This document shows positions 34,241 through 44,987 of a stretch of DNA of 64,000 nt, in pieces (position 1 is the first letter of the stretch; every line of letters begins with the position of its first letter). Under the pieces are notes generated by a model, which was not told the DNA's origin, ran no database searches, and was given only the letters and a program-made list of their open reading frames with translations. Source of the DNA: Vesta saturnalis (lineage: Eukaryota > Arthropoda > Insecta > Coleoptera > Lampyridae); assembly GCA_036346205.1 (NCBI GenBank), contig JARFJB010002037.1, positions 1,924,001-1,988,000 of the forward strand, written 5' to 3'. The translations under genes were made by a program, and so were the position numbers.

Positions 34241-35322
34241 TATAACTATAATGGTGTTAAAACAACCATGTATAATTTTTAAATAATGTGCCTCTGACTC
34301 AGTGGTAGAATAGGGAGGATTCTAATAAATAATTTAATTAACCTACCTGAGATGCTAGTTGTTTCGTTCTGCTGGATTATTTTCACTTATTGGCAAAATT
34401 GTTATCAAATAATATAAATAAAATATTAATTTCTCGAGCGCCATGTTATCTTTGTCCAGGAAAATAACAAAACCTTAAATAATGAATACTAAAAACATTT
34501 AACAGAAATGAAAATAACAATTTACATAAGTTTATTTAATAAAAAGTTGTTGAAAATGAGAAAAAATTCCGAAGTTTACAACTAAACTATATAAAAAACA
34601 CTTTACCTTTTAACTGTTCTGTTTATAAACTGCATGGGTACTATGAAGCAGAATGGTTGAAGTAAGGTGATGTCTAGCTTAGGTATCCATTTAAAAAATT
34701 TCTTGTAAGTTAGATTGCCAAATTTATTTGTACCAGGGTGTAGTTCTAACGTTGTGAAGGTAACTCATGTAAAACTTGCCGTTTAGAATAAAAATAGATT
34801 AAGGTATACCCTTATATGTGCCATTAAGATTAAGTAAGTAAGTATACAAATTAAATACTTTAAAAATTAAATATTGAAAAGTGTAATTAACGTGTTTAAA
34901 AATTAAAAGGTGGTGGTGGTGGTCCTCAAAACAAAGGCTTTAGCCTTTAATATTATGAAAAAAAAAACAACTTACCACCATAAGATGGCCCACAAATATA
35001 AAAAAATTAAATAAAAATCATTCTTGTTGCTATCAACATTCAGCAAGAACTGAATTACAAAAAGCTTTCTCAACAACTCAAGTATAAAAATTTTCTTGCG
35101 TTGCGCTGTTACATAATATCAATCCAATTTTTTAAGAAAGGGAACTAGAACTATTTATATCATTTACACCCAAAATATATGTTCTATGAAATGCCAATTA
35201 AATTACCAGTTTTCAATTTTATATAAAAATAATTCAAAATTCCTCTAATTTTTACGCAAAATAAATTAATGATCTTAGATTAATGTAGTTTTTTTTATAC
35301 AACCACAAAAAAGGTTGTTACA
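34241..35322 (-). repeat. gypsy 5' LTR (1082 bp)
   Basis: Nearly identical to 28959-30111 apart from the ~70 bp indel. Its outer end is followed by the AACT target duplication and the continuing foldback arm. Confidence 0.9.
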
Positions 35323-35848
35323 AACTCAAAGTCCAAGACCTAGGTCCAGATCCAGCCCCCAGCACCAAGACCTGCCCCTCACGTGAGCATGTGCAAAAAA
35401 GGCTCTAATTAGGATTGACCTCGAAAAGAAACCATGAGGGTTGAAAATACGCATCCTATACGTGAGTTGTCATAAAATAGGGGTGAAAAAACATGTCCTA
35501 CACGTGAGTGTGTAAAAAATAGGGGTGAAAATACACGTCCTATACGTAAGCGAGTAAAAATAATTAGGGATGAAAGGGTTGAAAATGCGGTCTCACACGT
35601 AGGTGTGTGAAAATTAGGGATGAAAACACGGTCTCACACGTGGGTGTATGAAAATTAGGATAAAAGGGTTGAAAACACGGTCTCACACGTGGATGTGTAA
35701 AAATAGGGGTGAAAAAATACGTCCTACACGTAAGCGAGTAAAAATAAGGGTGAAAAATGCGGTCTCCAACGTGGGTATATAAAGAAGTGAAAGTGGGCGG
35801 AGTTTGGGACGTAAAAAAAGAGGGGAGGGGATGGTGCCCCATTTCTAC

Positions 35849-36715
35849 TTTTAATGATGTTCTGAATCAGAGCCATTAGAATAAGGGTTGCTTAAAAGCA
35901 AGAAAGTTTTAAGCAATGTCTTGTTTCTCTTTGTAGATCAAGAAAGAAAAACAAATGTTCTCTAAAATAATTATTTAAAGAAAACTATTTAAAAAGCTTA
36001 ATCTTCAAATAATCATGAAACGTAAAAACAAGCATTTTCAAATTCTTTAATAAGAATATTTTATAAAAACATATGTAAGTGTTCAACTAACGCTGGAATC
36101 ACTTTCTAAAGACCTTTTCAGTGGGGCGGTGCCAGTATAAAGTTTTTTGTAAAAATTGAACAAAACTTAAGTCTTCGGTAATAATATTATGTCGTCCTTT
36201 TTGAAACTTTCACCCTGTCTGATTAGTAATAATATCTTCTAAGTCTGAGGATGATGAGGACCCCACATTGTTCTTCCTAAACACAAATAGGTTGAATTTA
36301 AACATCTTTAAATTAAATTTAAGGCAGAGTAAAAATATATACCCGTACTAGAACATGCCATAATAAGAAATTTGTATTTTAAATTAGCTATGTACTGTTA
36401 GAATTTTATCTTCGGGCTTTGTTAATATTAAAATCAACTTCTTCGAAACTTTTGATTTTACAGTCCAGCGGTTGAGACTTCTCTTTGCATACCTACCCAA
36501 CCACTATTATATCTTTATGGTAAAATTCTCTGTGGGCCCATAAATAGTGGCAACTGTTTAAGCTGATTTTCCCTTAAATCCTTAAGCTGCATCATTGTTA
36601 CGAAGTGCTTTTGTAATCTACCAAGTGATATGTTTAAAGTTTATATGTTCGACATTTTATATCTTTGAAATATACAACTGTTTCAGAAATAATTGATAAA
36701 AACCAAAAACTGTTC
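35849..36715. other. unrecognised AT-rich DNA, may include errantivirus-like 3' LTR
   Basis: By position, the region just left of the polypurine tract at 36724-36736 should be the 3' LTR of the errantivirus-like relic (it would start TGTTAGGAAC on the minus strand). I could not match it to sequence right of 42900, so the LTR pair is not confirmed. Confidence 0.35.
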
Positions 36716-36723
36716 CTAACAAA

Positions 36724-36736
36724 CCCCCTCCCCTTC
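36724..36736 (-). promoter_or_regulatory. polypurine tract of errantivirus-like element
   Basis: Minus strand GAAGGGGAGGGGG just downstream of the env stop region, at the place expected before the 3' LTR. Confidence 0.65.
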
Positions 36737-36786
36737 GCTGAATTTCTCCCAAAATCTAATCAGCTCCAGGACAAATGAAAATATAC

Positions 36787-37880
36787 TTAAATACGACATT
36801 TGAAGGTTTTCAAGTTTTCTAAATGTTTTGGTTCTAGTTTTACACTCAAGTCAGCTTTATAATTATTAATTTCTATAGGATTCATGTAAGTATAATTAAC
36901 AAATGTGTTTTCAAAAGTTTGATCATCTATTGTTAATTTGCAATTGCTTCCGGATGATATAAAAGCATTAAAAATTACTTTCAAGTTATTAATTTCGTTG
37001 TGACATTCTTCAATTATTTCTAAATCTGGTTTAACGGATACTACAATTTTTCCGTTGTCTAATTGAGCATATAACTTATAATTGTTATTGTCTACGGCGT
37101 ATATGCAATCTTTGTTATAAGTTATGAACACTTACTCGTTTCTTTCAAAACACACAGTTTGTTTTTCTGTAACTTTTCATTAGTCCATAGTTCTTTTCTT
37201 ACACCTTGAAGGTGATATTGGAACCGCGGTATTAGCACCTTGTTTTGCTGATCAGGTATCGGGTACATTCTTTTGCATTTGAATATTGAAGAATTGAGGA
37301 TTGGTATATACAATATACATGTAATTGAATCTTCTGTTGACAAAATTCTAAACTTTGAAAATTCCAGTATTTTAAAAATATGGATTTTATCTAATTCAGG
37401 CAACTCCGTCTATTTATAAATTAATTTTAAATGGTCGACAATTTCAATTATTTCTATAGCAGACATCATTTCGAGATTTGTTATGTCAGAAAAAGCTACA
37501 GAAATTGTTCTTTCAATAGTTTTAAGGATGTCCAATAATTTAGAACTTAAATAATTATTATATGGAATAACTGTGTGTCAAGAATACTGTTCACTTTGTT
37601 TAATTCATTAACAAATAAATCAGTATTGTTCTGGATTGTTTCCAAGTCTTTGGAGTACCTTTCAGTGATGTGATTAGCGAATGAAGTGTATTTATCTACT
37701 TGTTGAATAATTTTATCTTGATTTTTACATAGCAAATTGAGATTTTTGTTAATTTCAGTTAAATCGTTGTTGTCAGGATTGCCTGTAATATATTTTATTA
37801 CTGCACCAATAATATTAGCAATACCACGTTTTCTTTTATGTTTAAGTTTAGATTTCTATTAACTTACAATTTTCTTTTAA
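36787..37880 (-). pseudogene. env-like gene (F-like fusion protein family), broken
   Basis: Third reading region after integrase. A basic RKRG cleavage-type site lies near 37837-37824, followed by a small hydrophobic stretch and a heptad-like region (frame 37735-37547). The remainder is in other frames (37403-37122 and 37131-36787), with a stop at 36787. This layout fits the baculovirus F-like Env of errantiviruses, a membrane glycoprotein. The frame shifts at least twice, and no clear signal peptide or C-terminal anchor is readable, so it cannot make a full protein. Confidence 0.65.
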
Positions 37881-38054
37881 CACATGGACTAATTTCTGGA
37901 TCGTGACGTTCGAATTTGTGTCTAAACCTTACTTAATATTTGATAACTTAATTCTAAATATGTTATATTAACATAGCAGTAAAACTTATGATAATGATCT
38001 ACTAATTTGGCTGGGCCTATGTCCTCGGTAACGTACCCATTTGTATTAAATTTT
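37881..38054. other. pol-env junction, decayed
   Basis: No readable frame. Probably the env N-terminal region of the relic. Confidence 0.35.
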
Positions 38055-38990
38055 TCAATTTGAAGGCCCTGGTTCTGGATTGCCAGGCAAATCCTGCAAA
38101 CAAAATTTCTTTTTAATACGTTTCATTTTTCTTGTGCGTATGTTCGCTGGTCTATATGAACTTTCTCTGAGCCCTTTGATTTTATTTTTATTAACGGATG
38201 TTATATTTACATCAAAGCACGGATCTGTTATTCTAATTCTTTGCCGAGTAAAATAGGCTATTGGTTCATTTATTTCAATGGTCGATTTTTTATCTCTATT
38301 TTTCTTTTCTAGAGTCATAATGCCCTTTTTTAATTGTTTGTGATATAAGTGTTCGTAGAATTTTGGGCACTTTCGTTTTTATTTTCAATCTTGATAATTC
38401 TTAATTTTTCTGAAATGGTGGAGTATACTCTTTCTATTGGAGAGTTACTGTTACTGTTATAGTTAGTAGTGAAATGCAATTTGATTTTGAATAAAGCGCA
38501 ACATTCATGGAAGACCTTGTTCTTGAACTTCTTTCCTTCGTCGCAAACGATTTTCTTTGGGTAACCATGGTGCGAAAAATAGTGTCTCAACTTATTTAAC
38601 ACTGTTAATCTTGATGCGTCTTTTGTGTAATAGGCTTGCGTATATCATGAAAAGAGGTCTATTATTGTTAAAAATTTGTTTCCTTGGAAACTAAATGTAC
38701 CAATGTGTACTACATCGAAAGGTTTCCTTACGAGTAAAGGCCCAGAAAATTGAATTTTATATGGATTTCTATCGTACTTACTACCAGCGTTACAAGTTTT
38801 GCATTCGTTAATTACTTTGTTTATCGTGGTTTTTAAGTTAGGCCAGTAATATTTAGTTTTTAAGTGATTATAGGTTTCTAGTATGCCATTGTGATTATTA
38901 GAATGATATTTATGTATTACTTCGAATTGTTCATTCGATTGTTCTATATCTTTTGTTAGAAGGTTGCTTTTCACAAATTTTATTTTGTTA
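38055..38990 (-). pseudogene. integrase of errantivirus-like element, broken
   Basis: Zinc-binding HHCC part around 38920-38790 (IHKYHSNNHNGILETYNHLK, ECKTCNAG). Core: VVHIGTFSFQG at about 38700, where the first catalytic Asp is Gly; VCDEGKKF at about 38540 with the second Asp; and SNSPIERV at about 38440 with the Glu. The C-terminal tail is 38318-38055 (YFTRQRIRITDP), ending before GPSN. The gene is split by stops near 38640 and 38325. The missing first Asp alone would inactivate it. Confidence 0.85.
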
Positions 38991-39119
38991 ATGAATAAAT
39001 TACTTGTTATTTAGAAAAGTTTAGATTCTAATTCCTTATCTTTAAAGTATATTACGTATAAGTTTTTTTGAATCTATGATTTCCTTTAATATTCGCGAAA
39101 TGTTTTCCAGTTCGTTACC

Positions 39120-40876
39120 TTACCTAATTGTAGCAACACAGTTATGTTTTAAGAATGGTCTTTGATATTCTATTTTATATTGATCTCCTAGTTTTAAGAT
39201 TACGCGATACATGAAATGATTTACTGCATTCTCAGAGATAGGTACCGAGGATATTGGATTTTCAGTAGATGCATGTTGTGTATTATTCGATTGATCATCT
39301 TGTTGTCTGTTCAATGATTCTTCTAAATCATCGGACGAAGGGTTTTCGTCTACATTTGGGATTATTGACATAAGATCTAGCTCTGTATCAGTTGAGATTT
39401 CCTTTGTATTTATTTCGATTCGTGATAACTCATCGGCTACTAAATTTTCTTTGCCTTTCTTGTATTGAATTTTGTAGTCAAACTCTTCGAGTCTCAATCT
39501 CCATTTAACTAGTCTAGAATTTGAATCCTTAAGGGAAAATAACCAAACTAGCGGCTTATGATTTGTTGCTATTATAAATCGTTTTCCGTAAATGTATGGC
39601 CTAAAGTGTTTCGTGGCAGTTCACGTTCGATAGTTGAAAGCTCCTCCCATGGCTACACTGGATGGATCAGTTGTGTCATGAAAAGTTTTTTTAAAGTCTA
39701 GATACGTTAATACTGGTGCATTGGTTAATAATTCCTGGCATTGATAAAATGTTTGCAAATAATTTTGATCCGTGACATCAATCTTTGAATTCTTTTTAAG
39801 ACATTTGGTAAATGGTTGTACAAGTTTAGCAAAGTTTTTCATAAATCAATCTTCTGTAATATCCTATAAGGCCAAGGAAAGATCTTGTTTCTTTTACTGT
39901 TTTCGGAAGTGGGTATTCTTCTTCTAAAGCTTTAATTTTCGCGGAGTTATGTTTTATACCTTTTGGTGTAATTACGTGTCCTAGGAAGGCTCCTTCTTTA
40001 CACAAAAATTCCGACTTATCTAGTTGAACTTTTAAATTATATTCTCTTAATTTTTCAAATACCTGTCTAATGTGTACTGAGTGTTCATGAAGTGATTTTG
40101 AGAAGATTACAATATCGTCCATGTATACAAAACAGAATTTATATAGGTATGGGCGTAAAATATTGTCCATTACTCTTTGGAACGTACTCGGGGTGTTTTT
40201 AAGTCCGAACGGCATTCGAACGTATTCGAAATGACCGTTGTTTACCGAGAAAGCAGTTTTTTCGATAGAATCATGATCCACTTCTATCTGATGGAATCCT
40301 TGGGCGACATCTAAGGTAGAAAAGTATATGCATTTTCCTAGATTGTCCAATATTTCGTCAATTTTTGCGAGTGGATATTTGTCTTCAACCGTTTTTTCAT
40401 CTGGTTTCCTATAGTCTACAACAAGTTGCCATTTTTTTTACCGGTCGCATCTGGTTTTTTTCGGTACAATCCAAACTGGTGACCTATAAGGTGAAATGCT
40501 TGGCCTAATGATTCTGTTATCAAGCAGTTTTTAAAATTCATTTTGGATCTCATGTTTCAATTGATGTGGGTATCGGAATGGTTTACAATAAACTGGTTCG
40601 TTATCATTTGTTCTGACGTTGTGTTTTACAGCGTTGGTAAAAGTTAAGTCACAATTTTCGTTGTGAAAGGTGTCTATATTTCTTGCACAAAGATATAATT
40701 TCTGTTTTTTCTTCTAGATTAAGATGACTAGTTCGAATGACGTTTGGAATATCAATCTTAAAATTTTGAATTTTTCGATTTACTAAATCAACATAGGTAA
40801 TAGGTTCTACCTCGTATTGTTGTTGAAAATTTATTTCTACTTCACGTTCTTCTTCAAAGGAATACTGCAAATGCAA
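39120..40876 (-). pseudogene. reverse transcriptase-RNase H of errantivirus-like element, broken
   Basis: From right to left: YVDLVNRKIQNF (about 40800), a decayed stretch, then FSTLDVAQGFHQIEV (about 40320), MPFGLKNTPSTFQRVMD, the catalytic FVYMDDIVIFSKS (about 40110), FLGHVITPKGIKHN, TRSFLGLIGYYRRLI, the tether to RNase H (TDPSSVAMGGA; the usual Asp-Ala box is altered), NHKPLVWLFSLKDSNSRLV (about 39540) and KGKENLVADELSRI (about 39450). Stops or frameshifts occur near 40350-40650, 39840 and 39610. RT core motifs survive, but the gene is in at least four frames. Confidence 0.9.
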
Positions 40877-41427
40877 TTTTCTGCAACGGCAATTGATTCT
40901 GCAATAATGTAATTGTCTAATTTAATTTCTGGGATTATATTTTGTCCTCTATCGACATTTACGGGAATTCTAATACTATTTTTAATAATTTGTTTTACTG
41001 GTTTAAAATTCATCGAGTTTATTTCCATAAAAAACGGTATTTATGAATTACCTATCCCTAATGTTTGATTATTATAATTAATCGTAGCTTTAAGTTTTTG
41101 GAAATCTTCACTTCCTATTAATGCGTCAAATCTATCATGCCATTGTAGCATATCAAGTCCAAATTCTTTTAAAATAGGATATGATACATTCTGATTATCA
41201 GTTATCGTATTATTTAAACTTTTAACAGTAAATGGCTTAAAAAAAATTTTTTTTAAATGTTCATAGGCGGGACCCGGATTTATTATTGAATTAGAATCTC
41301 CGCTATCTATTAAAATCTTTAATTTTAAATTAGGAATCGTTATGAATGGTAGTTTTGGTTTGTTAGCGAATTTAAATATAAATTTGTGGTTCCGCGGCAG
41401 GTATTCGAAAATTTTCAGTGGATTCAA
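40877..41427 (-). pseudogene. aspartic protease region of errantivirus-like element
   Basis: Frame 41427-41041 contains ILIDSGDSNSIINP, the retroviral-type protease active site in its DSG form, and later FDALIGSEDFQKL, which fits the second conserved region (ALIG). It stops at 41041. A following frame (41028-40837) continues as the protease-RT linker. Pol of these elements is expressed by frameshift from gag, which may explain one of the breaks but not all. Confidence 0.8.
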
Positions 41428-41439
41428 ATAGGGTTTCAG

Positions 41440-42554
41440 GAAAATTTTCAGTAAATTAAAAAGTTTCAGGGTTCTGGTAATCTTCTTGATTATCTTCGTT
41501 GTTTTCCACTATTGCTATTAATTGCTCATTGTCATGAAAATTGTAAAGTTCTTCGGAATGAAAATTACGGGGGCCCGTGTTTCGAAAATGGTTCGAAGGA
41601 TTACGTGAATTAATGGGCTGTTGATTTGGTCTGCCAGTATTTCGTGTGGATATTGACATCGGGGTTGGTTTTGACTCAGATTCCTTCTTGACAAATACTT
41701 GCGAATTTGTAGGATAATTTGTGAACACTGGTCTCGTCTGCAAATTTATCGGACCACGCGGAAATTGATTTTGACCGTTGAAACTGTTTTGGTTGTTGAG
41801 TTTTATTCGAGAAATTATTGAATTGTCTAGTTGTCGATGGTTTTTGTTGAACAAAATTTAGAAAATTGACCTGTTGTTTATAATTATCATAGTTTCTTAA
41901 CTGAAGCAAACAATCTTCTAGTGATTCTACATTTTTATAAGATATAAAAGACCTATGTGGTTCTAATAAACCTGCCATGTAGGTGAATAAAGCCTTTTTT
42001 GTATAAGCATTAGTTTTATAATTTTTAAGGTTAACATCTGTTTCATTTACGGTTACGTGTTCTAACAAATGTTGCAATTTACTTTTAATTTTTTCATAAT
42101 ATTCATCTTAAGTTTCGTTTGTTAAGTGAATACACGTTATTAAGTCATTTTCTAGTAATGTTTCGTTTCTAGGGTCGCCGAAACGATTTATTAATGTTTC
42201 CTTTACCTTATCTCAAGTTAAGCAATTTGAAATTACTAAAGTGTCCCTAGCAGTACCAACTAATTTGGAGCAGCAAACTTCGAACAACAATTTATTTAAT
42301 GTACAGTTTTCGTGACCTGGTGAATTATTTCTATAATTAGCTATAAATTTTTCACACTGTTGTATGAAATATGATAAGTTTCTACTTCTCCCTTCATATT
42401 GAGGAATCATTTCTTTAGCAATATTTATTTCAGTATAATTTGCCATTATTACTTGATAATTAATTAATTGATTATCAGAATCGGAGTTACTTGAATGACT
42501 AGATATTCTTATAGGTGATCTATCGCGGAATTCAGTCATAAAAGATTCCAACAC
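41440..42554 (-). pseudogene. gag of errantivirus-like element, broken
   Basis: Starts at an ATG at 42554. The first frame (to about 42213) has MIPQYEGRSRNLSYFIQQCE and LNKLLFEVCCSKLVGTARD, typical of gypsy-type capsid proteins. A break follows at about 42210, then frame 42077-41676 (KALFTYMAGLLEPHRSFISY, VESLEDCLLQLRNYDNY) and an Asn/Gln/Pro-rich tail in frame 41854-41456. No CCHC zinc knuckle is seen, as is usual for errantivirus Gag. Confidence 0.8.
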
Positions 42555-42882
42555 GTATATTGTAAAAAGAAAGAAAGAAAAAGGATGTTATTACTTACAA
42601 AACTAAGGTTGCTAATAGCATCTCAGGTATGCTTTGCAGTTGAGAAGTACCGCAGCGGTTGAGGATTCTCGATGGATGGTGTTGCTATTGTTGCAGACTC
42701 TGGTTTTTGTTTCCTAGGCGTTGTCTATAGTTGAGGTCCGTTGAAGAGCAAAGTACCTCGGTAGGCCAGATGGATATTCTTACCAAAATTTGCTTAGCAC
42801 GATGATGAATAATGATGGTATACCCCATAAAGATTTAAAAATCGCCGACAATATGTTATATTATACAGAGCCGTTTGGGCAT

Positions 42883-42898
42883 CCTGTTCGCTGCGCCA
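42883..42898 (-). promoter_or_regulatory. primer-binding site of errantivirus-like element
   Basis: Minus strand TGGCGCAGCGAACAGG. It begins with the TGGCGCAG shared by primer sites of the 17.6/297 group. It sets the 5' LTR edge at about 42899. Confidence 0.6.
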
Positions 42899-42900
42899 AT

Positions 42901-44700
42901 TATGTTTTTATTGCAAATAAGATTTATTTAAAAATAAGTTATTACTCTTACTATTGTTATTAATGCAGCGTCTTTTGTAACAATCATTTATTTACTTAAG
43001 ATAACTAACATCTCTAAGAATTGATAAATTACAATAATAACAAATATGAAAGTTTCTATGTGATAGTATTTGATGAGGCAATTAATATTTGATGTTTGAC
43101 TATTGTTTGCAGAATGATATGTTATACTAGCTATTTATATAACGATATATATTATACAAAAATACGAAGATTATAACTATATGTAGGCAAAGAAGGCTCT
43201 GCAGTCGACTTTTTTTTCACTAGTGCTAAATCTACATATTACATCATTTTACGACGTTTGACAAAGTTTCGCCACGATCGGCCACGATTAATTTACAATT
43301 AACTTCCATGTGATTAAAAAACAATTGTTCAAATCAAAATGTATTATCAAAAATTATTATCGTATGAAATTGCTCAAATTATTTATTGAGTATTATAAAC
43401 GAAACGAAGTAACACTAATACTAATACTTTACATAAACCTTAAATGTATATTAACGTGAAGTTAAGCTTTAATTTCGGCTTTACGCAGACTTCTAAAGTG
43501 TTCTAAAATATTAATTGCAAAACTTGCTGATAAAGTTAGTTCTAATTTTGCAGGTCAATAATTTTGTTGACAAACTAGAAATTTGTTAAAGTATCTTCTA
43601 AAATTTGCGTTGGAAAATAAAGATTTATCTTAAATTGTGTAAATCCATTTTTTTCCAGAAAGAATATTGTATTGAATAAAACAAAATAGCCACTTTAAAA
43701 ATTTAATTATTTTGTGTTAATATACTGAAAAAGCTCGTTTATGACTATAAAGAGATGCCTACATAGCATAATAATATCGTGAAGTAGGTAGTATTAGAAA
43801 ACGATATTTCCTATAACACTATAATAGTAAAAAAATGATCCCAGGAACATTTATGATACAATTGAATTCAATCGCTAAATTGCTAAATTTAATATAATAT
43901 AAATGTCGTTTATCGAAAAATTGGGGGATATATTCACAGTGCATTAAACAGATAGTAACATTCTAGTACGACTAAATTTTATCACGATGTATACAAGTTA
44001 CAGATTCATGTTGCACTAATCCTAAAATTTATCATTTTTAATAGGTGTATCCAGAGCAGTAAAACAATAAAGGAAAAAACCGTATACTAAAGCTAAATTG
44101 CAAATATAAAGTAAATATTATTAAAACGTTTGTCACAAACAATAAATAAATTCCAATAACCACTTCAAACACTGTTATTCAGATTTGTTTTAACCACAAA
44201 CATCCTTATAAATCTGTACTTTAACTTCATGTACTAATTTTATGCGTGAAATGACTGCAGCAATGTGCATAAAAACGACAGACATGGGTACATAGTAAAG
44301 AAAATATTTAATTTTCTAAGATAAAGTGTGACACTAAAATATATTGACGTAAATGAATTTTAGTTCACAAACTTCACAGTGCTTGAAGTCAATGTACGTT
44401 ACCACAACCCCAATGTAAACTCCAAGGGAATACTGGTAATGGCAACATGCATTATCTGTTTGAAAACTTCAATTAACATGTAATATGACCTGTGAAATTG
44501 AATATTCAATTTATATTCAAGCTTGAGGTAGCCGTTTTGCAAAAAGCATTTTCAATTTATCTCATATTTTTGACGATTTTCAGAAATTACAAACTTTCTT
44601 TAACGTATTGATCATTTTATTTTTTCTATCTATGTATTTAATATCATTAAATTCAACTAGAAGAATGAAAACTAAAATTTCATCTAATTTGGTTACATAA
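42901..44700. other. AT-rich, no gene; may begin with a 5' LTR
   Basis: The first few hundred bases should be the errantivirus-like 5' LTR. The rest has no ORF or repeat that I can support. Confidence 0.4.
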
Positions 44701-44701
44701 A

Positions 44702-44702
<1 letters not shown>

Positions 44703-44786
<84 letters not shown>
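44703..44786. repeat. (AT)n microsatellite, ~84 bp
   Basis: AT tract followed at once by ACAGGGTAATTCAAACTCAC, the start of the CACACACT array. Confidence 0.95.
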
Positions 44787-44789
<3 letters not shown>

Positions 44790-44799
44790 GGTAATTCAA

Positions 44800-44872
44800 A
44801 CTCACACACTCATTGATTCACGCGTTCACATACCCACGCAAAGAAGCACTGACATACTAACGAATTCACGCA

Positions 44873-44919
<47 letters not shown>

Positions 44920-44928
44920 ACTCACACA

Positions 44929-44987
<59 letters not shown>

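Larger units (their letters stand above)
28959..35322 (-). mobile_element. Ty3/gypsy LTR retrotransposon, internally deleted
   Basis: Full-length insertion bounded by a 4 bp target-site duplication AACT (28955-28958 and 35323-35326) inside the right arm of the foldback. The element reads on the minus strand: 5' LTR 34241-35322, primer site, short gag remnant, large deletion, RT end, RNase H, integrase, polypurine tract, 3' LTR 28959-30111. The LTRs differ by a ~70 bp indel near their U5 end and scattered small changes, so the insertion is fairly recent. Interior about 4.1 kb, short for the family. It cannot encode its own RT, so it is non-autonomous. Confidence 0.9.
26855..35848. mobile_element. 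foldback-type element, right arm split by a gypsy insertion
   Basis: Left arm 26855-28002. The right arm is 28268-28954 plus 35327-35848, in reverse orientation; together they align over about 1.15-1.2 kb. The central spacer is 28003-28267. The outer ends read GTAGAAATGGG-CACCATCCC, and the inner ends GTAAGACATAATTTCGG. The outer third of each arm holds short tandem subrepeats (about 35-50 bp, built on TACGTGTGAGACCG and TTTTCACCCCTATTTTTACAC). The middle holds blocks with ACACGTGTAGGGCTTCGCA, and a CTCF-like motif is found in each arm (near 27797 and 28462). Without the gypsy insert the element is about 2.6 kb. Long arms with subrepeats around a small spacer are the hallmark of foldback elements. 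No transposase is seen. Confidence 0.8.
36716..42900 (-). mobile_element. errantivirus-like gypsy element (gag-pol-env), decayed
   Basis: A nearly complete interior of a gypsy-type endogenous retroelement of insects on the minus strand: primer site 42883-42898, gag, protease, RT-RNase H, integrase, env-like frame, polypurine tract 36724-36736. The gene order and the third frame place it with env-bearing gypsy/17.6/297-type elements. Each gene has stops or frameshifts, so none is intact. No LTR pair could be identified by eye, so the outer limits are not known. Confidence 0.85.
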
